A DNA stretch of 46,123 bases. Source: a virus. The notes below the pieces were generated by a model. It did no database searches. It saw nothing but the letters and a program-made list of their open reading frames with translations, and was not told the DNA's origin. The DNA lies in the IMG/VR virus record IMGVR_UViG_3300031857_000360, positions 1-46,123 of that record. One strand, 5' to 3'. The position numbers and the translations under genes are program-made. Positions 22,035 to 29,920 of this stretch are shown here, piece by piece (within the stretch, counting starts at the first letter, position 1; the number at the start of each line of letters is the position of its first letter).

Positions 22035-24567
22035 CCAAGATACAAGCTGGACATGGAACTTCTCTGGGCCAACGACCATGTCGAAGGCCCATTCGCGTGC
22101 CATTCTTCCCAAGGAAGTGGCATGGGATCTTGTCGGCTTTGACGGCAATGAGACCGGCTCTCTTCGCACCCATCCTGGATTCAAGCGCCTAGCTGGAGAT
22201 GGGGGCACCTTCACCCCCACCACTGGCGGTGCAGGCATGGGCAAGGTCCGTGGCTTCTGGCCCGTGACGGTCATCACAAGCAGCTCCTCATACCTGTACG
22301 GCTACGTCTGGGCAGAGTACACCCTCGTCTCAAGCACCACCCACACCATCACCTTCTACGGAAAGTTCCACAACGGCACGGACTGGGTCAGTCCACAAGT
22401 TGCAAATACGACCCACAAGGTTCTGGAGCTGGAAGCAACGACCGATGGGTCAGACACTACTGAGATTGATGTGCAGTCCAGTGGTCGGTTCCTTTACTTC
22501 TTTGCTCGTGGTTACAAACCAGAGATGGCGACGTTCGCAACTTCTGGTTCGCCACTTCGCTGGAGTGTGTCCTTTAGTGACGTTGGTCCTGGCAACCCAC
22601 CCAAGGCCATCAGTGCAGCTACAGAAACAGATGCGAACGCCATCACCATTGCCACGGTGGATGTTGGTGGTACTGGTGAATATGACCTTGTTGTGTTTGG
22701 TGACAACGACAATTCAGTGACAACTGGAATTGGCCCCACTGCCCCTACACGGGAAGAGGGTAACTACACCTTTGCAGTTCAGTACATCAATACGGACACT
22801 GGTCGTAAGTCGCCAATCTCCAACACGACTACCCTGAATGTCACATCAACCCACAACCACGTCAAGTTCAGAGTTGGTCGCTTCCGTGGTCTGTACAACC
22901 GGGCTTTGATCTACCGCACGGTCAACTTGGGCGCGGGTGTTGGTGGCACCACGTTCTATGGATCAGGTACCCTGCACTTGGAGAAGGTGATTGACATCAC
23001 CACAACGCCAAGTCCAGCTGTTTCCCTAGACGGTCCTGATGTCTACTACTCATGTGGTACTGCAAGTACCGATATTGGATGCGATACTGATGCCACGGCA
23101 ATCATTAGGACTATGGCTATTTCGCTGACGGACTCGCAGCTCGTTTACCAGGATGTCTTCATTGACAAGACCAGGGCAGACAGCGTGGGTCCCAAGGGCG
23201 GAGTGGCACAGTTCCTGTCCAATGTTCTCTTTGTGTCTCGCCTGAAGGACAGCAACTTTGCTGGGTCTGTAGCCAGTTCTGAAACTCCAATCACGCCCGA
23301 GTACCCCCCACGATCACTGGGTGATCTGCGGTGGAGTGCCACGAATGAACTAGTTGCGGACAACTTTACGCCATTCAATCGGTGGGTGCCGAAGACTCCC
23401 GGCAATGAGATCATCGGCATGCGGCAGGTTGGCAACTTCATGATTGGGTTCAGCAGCGACCGCATCTACCGCATTGGGCGCCAGAACAACTTTGTGCGTG
23501 TGGAAGAGGGGCACATTGGTTATGGTCTGATTGGCCCGAATGCTTTGGAAAGTGTGGGCACAACGGTCTACTTTGTGTCAGGTGGCGGACTGAAGGCCGT
23601 GTCCATGGATGGTGCCATTGAGGATGTCACCGGACTGGACAACCTTGTCAACGTCACGTGGGCAAGTGCCAAGTCGTCCATCCAGATGGCCTACGATGCC
23701 AGGGGTCAGTGCCTCACAATCTACAAGCCAGCTACTGGAGCCCTGACCGCCACTACAGGCAGTGCAGATGGTTATGCCGCGATTCTGTGGTTCGGTACCA
23801 ACCGGATGACGCAGCTTGTGGATCTGCCCTTCCGCTATGTGAAGACAGGCAACGTCCATTCGGGCGCGTATCTGGAGCGTCGTGCCATCTTCGTCAAGCG
23901 TGACTCCCTCACCACATTTGGTGTGTACATCGTGGACCACGAGCGATCCAACGCGAACAAGAACCTCTGTGGGGGGACTGCACGCAACCCTCAGGTCAGT
24001 GGTTCGACACCGAGTCCAGCAGTCGATACTACGGAGTTTGACTGCAACGCATACACGTTCACGTCAGTCAGTGGGTCCAGCGAATCCATCTCGACCAACA
24101 ACTCATGGGTCCAGAACTACAGCTGGAGTGCCGTTGCCAACACCTATGCGTCCCTGGCTCCCATCGTCCAGCGGTGGGTAGGCGGCAACCTTGGTGTGCA
24201 GTTCCAACCGGGTACACCGGAGTTCAAGGACTTCTTCCGTCAGAAGCAGGTCTCGTCGGTTGCTCCGTACTATGAGGTGGTGGGCACCGAAAGTCTGCCG
24301 ACCTACGGAACGTGGTGGGGACTGCTTTACAGGGGAGCCGAGGAGTCTGTGTACATTTCCTCCAGACCACTTGGTCGCGATGGGAGTGTTCAGAACATCA
24401 CTGCTGGGGTAGGGGTGGCGGCGTCGAATGCCCCCTTCCGTACCCATGGTGCCGTGTGGTCCAGCTTGAGCCCCGGCTTCCAGTGCAACATTGCTGGTGC
24501 TGATCTGCGTCTGCTTGCGTTCTCGGTTACTGGCCGGATACTGGACACCGATCGGAGATTCACCTAA
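22027..24567 (+). CDS. Large beta-rich tail protein, tail-nozzle-like
   Basis: The 846-residue protein is beta-rich throughout. Repeated blade-like segments in the middle (IIGMRQVGNFMIGFSSDRIY, VEEGHIGYGLIGPNALESVG, YFVSGGGLKAVSMDGAIEDV) suggest a propeller such as in podovirus nozzle proteins (T7 gp12-like). Early Fn3-like and late Ser/Thr-rich regions flank it. The GTG at 22027 follows GAGG by six bases and overlaps the previous stop. It directly precedes the internal virion proteins, as the nozzle gene does in podoviruses. The T7-type role is inferred from fold-like pattern and position. Confidence 0.65.
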   Translation: MADQDTSWTWNFSGPTTMSKAHSRAILPKEVAWDLVGFDGNETGSLRTHPGFKRLAGDGGTFTPTTGGAGMGKVRGFWPVTVITSSSSYLYGYVWAEYTLVSSTTHTITFYGKFHNGTDWVSPQVANTTHKVLELEATTDGSDTTEIDVQSSGRFLYFFARGYKPEMATFATSGSPLRWSVSFSDVGPGNPPKAISAATETDANAITIATVDVGGTGEYDLVVFGDNDNSVTTGIGPTAPTREEGNYTFAVQYINTDTGRKSPISNTTTLNVTSTHNHVKFRVGRFRGLYNRALIYRTVNLGAGVGGTTFYGSGTLHLEKVIDITTTPSPAVSLDGPDVYYSCGTASTDIGCDTDATAIIRTMAISLTDSQLVYQDVFIDKTRADSVGPKGGVAQFLSNVLFVSRLKDSNFAGSVASSETPITPEYPPRSLGDLRWSATNELVADNFTPFNRWVPKTPGNEIIGMRQVGNFMIGFSSDRIYRIGRQNNFVRVEEGHIGYGLIGPNALESVGTTVYFVSGGGLKAVSMDGAIEDVTGLDNLVNVTWASAKSSIQMAYDARGQCLTIYKPATGALTATTGSADGYAAILWFGTNRMTQLVDLPFRYVKTGNVHSGAYLERRAIFVKRDSLTTFGVYIVDHERSNANKNLCGGTARNPQVSGSTPSPAVDTTEFDCNAYTFTSVSGSSESISTNNSWVQNYSWSAVANTYASLAPIVQRWVGGNLGVQFQPGTPEFKDFFRQKQVSSVAPYYEVVGTESLPTYGTWWGLLYRGAEESVYISSRPLGRDGSVQNITAGVGVAASNAPFRTHGAVWSSLSPGFQCNIAGADLRLLAFSVTGRILDTDRRFT

Positions 24568-25688
24568 TGAGCCTTGGATACCAACCTGGTATGAGCACCC
24601 TGCCGAACTTCAACGCCCCCAACTTTTCGGGTGTTGGTTCGCAGCAGTTCAACTTCCAGCAGCCGAACATCCGACAGTTCCTGCCCAGCTTTGAGCAGAC
24701 TTATAGCCCGGCAGGTATGGGGGCTTATCGTCAGAATCCTCTGACTGGTCCTAGTGTCCAGCAGTTTTGGGGTTCGATGCTTAACGATTACAACCTGGCC
24801 AACCAGCTGAACCAGGCGAATTTTGGCCGTAACCAACAGGCTGCAGACATGTTCTTGGGTGCCACCCAGGCATCTCTTCAGGACATGTACCGAAATGTCA
24901 CGCCTGGAGTTCAGACTGCCTTTGCCTTCCAGCAGGCTGGACAGCAGCAGGCGGAGCAGGACTATCAGCTGTATTTGCAAAACCTTGCTCGTACTCGCCA
25001 GGGTATGGATCAAGTGCAGCAGAATGTGGCGAACGCATATGAACAGGCGCTTCAGCAGGCTGGCCAGGGTTACAACCAAGTTGCTTCGGACATGGCTCGC
25101 GCCATTGCCCAGCGCAAGGAGTCTGACCTTGAGCAGATGATGGGTGAGATTGGTGCGTTTGCTGGTACTGAAAGTCAGCTGGAGGAGGCCAAGCGTCAGC
25201 GTGGTGCCAGCTACGATCGTGAGATGTTCGGCACCCTTGCTGGTCTGCAGGCGCAGACTTCCAAGGAGAAGGCTGACATCTTGCAGCGCAAGGGCGACGT
25301 GTTTGCCAACCTTGGCACCGCGATGTCCAACTTGTCTGCAACGCTGGACAAGACCACCTTTGACGTTGGTGAGCGTCGTAATGCGTGGAATGAACTGGGT
25401 TCCAACCTTGGCATGGCATCGGCCCAGTTGTTTGGCAGTATCTCTGGTAACGTGGCCCAGCTGACTCAGGCTGGCTATAGCCAGTATGCCAACATGATTC
25501 AGTCCAACCCAATCCTGGGTGCGACGTTTACGCCCACCCTGATCTCCATGGCGGAAGTGGCTCAGCGTTACGGTCAGCCAGGTGGCTTCATTAGTCCGGA
25601 CTTCATTGGTCCGGGTGGGCCAGTCTACGGTCGCAATACCCGCGTGCCTCGTCTGATGCCTGATGGCACTTACCGTCTTACTCCCTAA
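24567..25688 (+). CDS. Gln/Ala-rich internal virion-type protein
   Basis: The 373-residue protein starts with an extended Asn/Phe/Gln/Pro leader (GSQQFNFQQPNIRQFLPSF). It continues as long amphipathic helices rich in Gln, Ala and Glu (residues ~70-260) and ends in a Gly/Pro tail. There are no enzymatic motifs. Helical Gln-rich proteins after the nozzle gene in podoviruses are typically ejected with the DNA. The start shares bases with the previous stop (TAATG). Confidence 0.6.
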   Translation: MSLGYQPGMSTLPNFNAPNFSGVGSQQFNFQQPNIRQFLPSFEQTYSPAGMGAYRQNPLTGPSVQQFWGSMLNDYNLANQLNQANFGRNQQAADMFLGATQASLQDMYRNVTPGVQTAFAFQQAGQQQAEQDYQLYLQNLARTRQGMDQVQQNVANAYEQALQQAGQGYNQVASDMARAIAQRKESDLEQMMGEIGAFAGTESQLEEAKRQRGASYDREMFGTLAGLQAQTSKEKADILQRKGDVFANLGTAMSNLSATLDKTTFDVGERRNAWNELGSNLGMASAQLFGSISGNVAQLTQAGYSQYANMIQSNPILGATFTPTLISMAEVAQRYGQPGGFISPDFIGPGGPVYGRNTRVPRLMPDGTYRLTP

Positions 25689-25702
25689 CTTGAGGACACC
25701 AC

Positions 25703-27586
25703 ATGGCTAAGGACTACACTGCCTCTCCGTACACGGTTGCACCCAACCAGGATCTTGCCTTTCAGCTTGCTGCTTTGAATCAGCAGGACCGGGCAATTCG
25801 GGCGGGCATCGGTGGTTCGTCCTCAGGTTCCGAGGTCAACATCAATGACTCTCTTGCCCTTGAAGAGTTGATGAACCAGCGTGCTGAAGAGCGCAGCATT
25901 CGCCAGCGTGCATTGGACGCTGATGCTCGCCGCCGCCTGGAACGAGAGCAACTTGGCTTTGACCTGGAGCGTCAGAGGCAGACGGGGCTTGGTGCTCTTG
26001 ATCTTGAAGCTGCAGGCATCCGCCAGAAGGAAGCACTGAACAAGGAACTGTGGCCTGCTGAACTTCAGCGCATGCGGGATCAGGGCACCACACAGAACGA
26101 CTTGAATCGAATGGCCCAAGAGGAAAGCGCTCGGGTTGCGGCTGAGGCAGCAGCCAAGATCAAGATAATGGAGTTGAAACTGTCTCAGGCTGACACTGAC
26201 TCTCAGGCAGAAGTTGCAGCCAAGTTGCTGAAGAAAAGAGAAGAACTTGCTGCAATGCAAAAGCAAGTGTTGGACGCTCAGGCTCTTGCTGCAGAGAGTG
26301 ACAGTAATGTCAAGAGAGGTGTAATTTCCGCACGTGAACGGACCAAGTCTCTTTACGACGCCACGTCGCAGTATGACAAGACGTTGTCCAGTGCTACCTT
26401 CCAAACCATTGCCGACGACCTGTTGAAGGACCCCAATGTTGCAGGTACTTCCCTTCCTCAAAGCACTCTGCGTAGTTTTGTTACAGGTGTTGGTCGTGCG
26501 GGAGAGTCCTTCATTGAGATGTTTTCTGGAGATCGCACAGCTGATGTTGGGCTAAGGGCTGATTTCCGTCCTAGTACGAAGCTGGCTATTGATTCTGGTT
26601 CTACGGTCATGGGTCCAGCTCAGGAGAACCATCGCAATCTGATTGCGGCTGCTTCTCTTTGGAACGGGGGCGTCTACCGAAAGGACCTTAGTGATGTGTA
26701 TGGGCTGGAGGATCAAGCTGATCCGCTGATTGGTGATGTGCGTCGTGCACAGGAGTTCAGCCACAACATCGTGGCCGAGACCGCTGTTCGCACTTTGATG
26801 CAGGGAGTCTTCTCCCCAACTGCAGGTTCTGGAGGGCAGATGGGTTCTCCTATGGACATTGGCATCTCGAGTCGAGAGGGTGCTCGTGATGCCATCAAGT
26901 TGGTGCTGCGTGAACTCTCGGCGATTCGTGCTGATCCAAGCATCATGCAGGATCCTGACAAGGTGAGAGCTCGACTGGCCCCCATCATCACTCAGGGTAC
27001 CAATCTGATGTTTGGCGAAACCAACCGCGCCGAGTCCAACAAGGAAGGAATCTTTGTCACCATCGTGAATCGCGCACTGGCAAACGCAGCATCAGCCGGT
27101 ACCAAGTATGCGTCTGAGATTGATCCCCGTGGTGCGATTGATGCAAGCACTGTGCAGAAGGCAGCCATGGCTCAGAGCTTCAACATGGTTCGTGAGTTGG
27201 CCCCCATCATGCGGTCGGGTACTTACCTTCAGTACGCTGACGTGGATTCGCTGGCCACCTCCCTTGGCACCTTTAGGGGTGCTCTTGGTGAGGAGATTGA
27301 CCCACTGACTGGAAAGCCGTCTGGCGTCTTCAGCATTGCAGCTCTCCCTGAATCTGGTTCCAAGGATGCAGCTATCCTTGGTCTGATTGCCCCCGAGTTG
27401 CGAGAGCGGTTGTCTAGGTCCAAGGAGGGCGCTCGCAGCCTGAGGGAACGAGAGCTGGCTCTGAAGCAGGCAGAACTTGCCGCGAAGCAGGCAGAAGAGA
27501 ACGAACCCCTGCAGCAGGTTTTGGGCACAGGTAAGCGTACGCAAAAGAAGATTGATATTCTGGAGCGTATGCGAGACAAGAAGTGA
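25703..27586 (+). CDS. Long coiled-coil virion protein
   Basis: The 627-residue protein has a strongly charged helical region at about residues 50-220 (RRLEREQLGFDLERQRQTGL and similar), then a globular-looking middle and a final Lys/Gln/Glu helix (LKQAELAAKQAEENEPLQQ). GAGGA about six bases before ATG 25703 supports the start. It most likely belongs to the set of internal or ejected proteins, with no identified activity. Confidence 0.65.
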   Translation: MAKDYTASPYTVAPNQDLAFQLAALNQQDRAIRAGIGGSSSGSEVNINDSLALEELMNQRAEERSIRQRALDADARRRLEREQLGFDLERQRQTGLGALDLEAAGIRQKEALNKELWPAELQRMRDQGTTQNDLNRMAQEESARVAAEAAAKIKIMELKLSQADTDSQAEVAAKLLKKREELAAMQKQVLDAQALAAESDSNVKRGVISARERTKSLYDATSQYDKTLSSATFQTIADDLLKDPNVAGTSLPQSTLRSFVTGVGRAGESFIEMFSGDRTADVGLRADFRPSTKLAIDSGSTVMGPAQENHRNLIAAASLWNGGVYRKDLSDVYGLEDQADPLIGDVRRAQEFSHNIVAETAVRTLMQGVFSPTAGSGGQMGSPMDIGISSREGARDAIKLVLRELSAIRADPSIMQDPDKVRARLAPIITQGTNLMFGETNRAESNKEGIFVTIVNRALANAASAGTKYASEIDPRGAIDASTVQKAAMAQSFNMVRELAPIMRSGTYLQYADVDSLATSLGTFRGALGEEIDPLTGKPSGVFSIAALPESGSKDAAILGLIAPELRERLSRSKEGARSLRERELALKQAELAAKQAEENEPLQQVLGTGKRTQKKIDILERMRDKK

Positions 27587-27588
27587 AC

Positions 27589-27957
27589 ATGGTCAACTGG
27601 CGCTTACTGAGCGCAGACATCTGCCGAGACCACGCCGCCGATGGGAAGGCCCGCTTGTCCCTCGGCCGGATGCTGGACCTCGACGCCCGCACCGACCTGC
27701 CCATCCTCAACCTCACCCCCCTCCCCCTGGTCGTGGGGGGACCTTACCTTCGCCCGAAGCAGGTCCGGGCCTGGTTCTGGGAGGTGCGCCAGCTCCGTGC
27801 CATGCACCGTCCCTGGTCCATGCTCGTCTCCAACTACGACCCCATCGAGCGGGTATCGACTCTTCACATTGGCACCATTACACTACCGGAAGTGGTGGAG
27901 CGGTATGCCCGCATGTGGCGGGGCCGCACCCATCGCTTTAATCCAATGGTGCTTTGA
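27589..27957 (+). CDS. Unknown 122-residue protein
   Basis: The protein has Trp/Arg-rich segments (KQVRAWFWEVRQLRAMHRPW) and no recognisable domain. It uses more C-ending codons than its neighbours, closer to the phosphoesterase gene. The ATG at 27589 comes two bases after the previous stop; an overlapping GTG at 27583 is less likely. The 3' end is two bases before the next gene. Confidence 0.55.
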   Translation: MVNWRLLSADICRDHAADGKARLSLGRMLDLDARTDLPILNLTPLPLVVGGPYLRPKQVRAWFWEVRQLRAMHRPWSMLVSNYDPIERVSTLHIGTITLPEVVERYARMWRGRTHRFNPMVL

Positions 27958-27959
27958 CA

Positions 27960-28766
27960 ATGCCAGTAGCAGCCCTTGCCCCAATTATCAGAGTTCTTGG
28001 TCCACTGGCAGCGTCATACCTGCTGGAGAACCTGTTCACTTCGGGCCTGCCTGACACTGCATTTACAGACGCATCCGGTAAGATTCGTCCGGGTGGTCTG
28101 GACCCTGCAACTGTGCAGGCCGAGTACAACAAGGCTGTTGCTGCTGCTGGTCGCAAGAAGTTGAAGCCTGGCACCGATCCGTTCAACGAATTTGTGCGGG
28201 GCAAGATGTCCTCCTTCCTTGGCAAGGTGGATGACCCCACATCCATCTTGGGTCGTGCTGCCGGCGCTTACAAGACTCCGCCGGGTAAGGTCCGATCTGG
28301 ACTGGGTAAGGCTGGCAGCATTGGCCTGAGGGGCCTTGGTGGTTTGGGCGCGATTTCAATCGGCCTTTCCTCGGTGCCCATGCTGATGAGCATGTTTGCA
28401 GGAGATGGCGAAGGCGGTGGGATGGCCCAGGGAATGGGTGGTCCCCCCACGGGTGAGGGAGGTGACCTCATGGAGCTGCTGGGTTCCCTGTCAGAGGCAG
28501 GGGCTAGCCCCGAGGAACTTCGTGGGGACTATCTGCAGAGTGAGGCGGCAGTTCGTGGTCTGGATCGTGCGTCGCTGGCCCGTGGTCGAGTGGACTACAG
28601 TGGCGTGGCCCCAGGTCTTGAGACGTTGATCCGTGGCTATGAAGACGAGCTCGGACGGATTTCATATCAGGAGCCCATGTCGCTGGCACAGGCCTATGCA
28701 CTGAAGGGCATCTTTGATCCTTCTCAGTCTGACCTTAGCATGCGCGACGTCATGGGAGGAATGTGA
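27960..28766 (+). CDS. Gly-rich protein with two hydrophobic segments
   Basis: The 268-residue protein begins with a hydrophobic stretch (PVAALAPIIRVLGPLAASYL) and has a second one near residues 125-148 (LGGLGAISIGLSSVPMLMSM), followed by a Gly/Met linker. Both could cross or enter a membrane, fitting a protein that helps form a DNA channel on infection. The C-terminal part is helical and acidic. No family is recognised. The stop overlaps the next start (ATGTGATGG). Confidence 0.6.
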   Translation: MPVAALAPIIRVLGPLAASYLLENLFTSGLPDTAFTDASGKIRPGGLDPATVQAEYNKAVAAAGRKKLKPGTDPFNEFVRGKMSSFLGKVDDPTSILGRAAGAYKTPPGKVRSGLGKAGSIGLRGLGGLGAISIGLSSVPMLMSMFAGDGEGGGMAQGMGGPPTGEGGDLMELLGSLSEAGASPEELRGDYLQSEAAVRGLDRASLARGRVDYSGVAPGLETLIRGYEDELGRISYQEPMSLAQAYALKGIFDPSQSDLSMRDVMGGM

Positions 28767-29287
28767 TGGCCGCAGCCCGCAAGAAGACTCCGGCTAAGAG
28801 GGGCAAGCCAGCTCCTCCGGCTCCGGCTCCGGCTCCAGCTTCAGCTCCAGCGCCTACTGCTCCAGCTGAAACAGCTGGAGCTGTTGCTCGACGTTTGAGC
28901 ATGATCCGTAACAATCCCGGAAAGACGACACTAGCCTTGGGTGGACTGGCTGGTCTTGTCGGTGGACTTGTGCGAGCTTCGCAGACGCCACCGGACTACT
29001 CCAACATTGAGCGTGCAGTGACTGAAGCAACCCGACGAGCAAAGTCGGAACGAGTTGCTCAGATCCTTGAGCGTAGCCGCATGGAACAGGCCATCGCTCA
29101 GAACCAGGCGCGCCTTGCACAGGCCAACCCTACCCTTTACACTTCCGTCATGGCTGGGCGCAAGGTGCCTAGCGGTGCCGTAGTGCTGGGCGGTAGGCCC
29201 CGTACGGATCTGATGAGAGAACTGGCAGCGTCGATGGACAGCGGCGCATTCCAGAAGAAAGACCCGCTGTCCGAACTGATGGGATAA
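28766..29287 (+). CDS. Protein with histone-H1-like Lys/Ala/Pro tail and one hydrophobic segment
   Basis: The first ~40 of 173 residues are ARKKTPAKRGKPAPP followed by alternating Ala-Pro, resembling an H1-like DNA-binding tail. A hydrophobic Gly-rich segment (LALGGLAGLVGGLV) follows, then a charged helix (RRAKSERVAQILERSRMEQA). A basic tail plus a membrane segment would suit a protein that travels with the DNA. A 9-bp hairpin lies within the coding sequence at 28859-28881. No family is recognised. Confidence 0.6.
   Translation: MAAARKKTPAKRGKPAPPAPAPAPASAPAPTAPAETAGAVARRLSMIRNNPGKTTLALGGLAGLVGGLVRASQTPPDYSNIERAVTEATRRAKSERVAQILERSRMEQAIAQNQARLAQANPTLYTSVMAGRKVPSGAVVLGGRPRTDLMRELAASMDSGAFQKKDPLSELMG
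28859..28881 (+). other. Perfect 9-bp hairpin inside a coding region
   Basis: GCTCCAGCT (28859-28867), loop GAAAC, and AGCTGGAGC (28873-28881) form a perfect stem in the mRNA just after the Ala-Pro coding repeats. It has no T tract. It could slow ribosomes between tail and membrane segment, or be a by-product of the repeated GCT/CCA codons. Confidence 0.5.
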
Positions 29288-29291
29288 CCCA

Positions 29292-29804
29292 ATGCCGACC
29301 TCCCTTGTTACGCAGCAGTACCCCGACGACTTCTTCATCCTGCATTACCACGGAACTCTGGCGTCGGACACCATTCTGTTCTGGGCAGATCGTGACTACG
29401 TGATTGACCAGATCTCGGTCACCATGCTGACCATGTCGAGTGCAACTTCGACGAATGGTCGAGTGTCGTTCCTGGTTACCTCCGACGCTAGCGACTTTAC
29501 TCCGTCCAACACCATCTGCACGGCCGACTGCCGAACCGTTGCCAACGATGGTACGGGTGCGGCTGGTACGACCTTTGTGTTTGACAGTGAACGGTTCCCG
29601 TCTGGCGTGACCAAGCAGTTTAATTCTGCTGGTGTTGCGCTGACGTCTGTTGCCACCCTGTCGGCAACTGGTGCAACTACGGCTGTTGCCTTTAGTTCTG
29701 CGAACAACACCCTGCGTCGTGGCCAGTTCCTTACGATGAGTCATACGACCAATACGGGTGCAACTGGTCTTGTTCAGATCCGTCTGCGTTCGCGCATCGT
29801 CTGA
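29292..29804 (+). CDS. Beta-rich virion protein, decoration- or fibre-like
   Basis: The 170-residue protein is rich in Thr, Ser, Ala and Val, with alternating hydrophobic residues and few charges (VAFSSANNTLRRGQFLTMSH). It is similar in length and character to the minus-strand protein at 39311-39820. Such proteins often coat capsids or form short fibres. It precedes the micro-ORF and terminator that close this operon section. Confidence 0.6.
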   Translation: MPTSLVTQQYPDDFFILHYHGTLASDTILFWADRDYVIDQISVTMLTMSSATSTNGRVSFLVTSDASDFTPSNTICTADCRTVANDGTGAAGTTFVFDSERFPSGVTKQFNSAGVALTSVATLSATGATTAVAFSSANNTLRRGQFLTMSHTTNTGATGLVQIRLRSRIV

Positions 29805-29818
29805 AAGGAGGAGACGCC

Positions 29819-29860
29819 ATGAAGAAGAAGGGCCCTAAGAAGGGCGGCGGTTGCCGCTGA
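29819..29860 (+). CDS. 13-residue basic micro-ORF MKKKGPKKGGGCR
   Basis: The ATG is preceded by AAAGGAGGAG, the strongest ribosome binding site seen in the late region, ending four bases before the start. The peptide is six Lys/Arg, four Gly, one Pro, one Cys. It sits between the stop of a virion-protein gene and an intrinsic terminator, so an efficient binding site here is hard to explain unless it is translated. It could be a real micropeptide, a leader that tunes read-through of the terminator, or chance. Confidence 0.5.
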   Translation: MKKKGPKKGGGCR

Positions 29861-29880
29861 TTCACTGATCCCCCGGAACG

Positions 29881-29916
29881 GGCCCCGGTTGCAGAGAAAT
29901 CGCACCGGGGCCTTTT
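29881..29916 (+). terminator. Intrinsic terminator in the late operon
   Basis: GGCCCCGGT (29881-29889) pairs perfectly with ACCGGGGCC (29904-29912) around a 14-base loop, followed directly by TTTT. It lies only four bases before the start codon of the 1349-residue gene, so that gene must be reached by read-through, a nearby promoter, or reduced expression. Confidence 0.85.
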
Positions 29917-29920
29917 CATT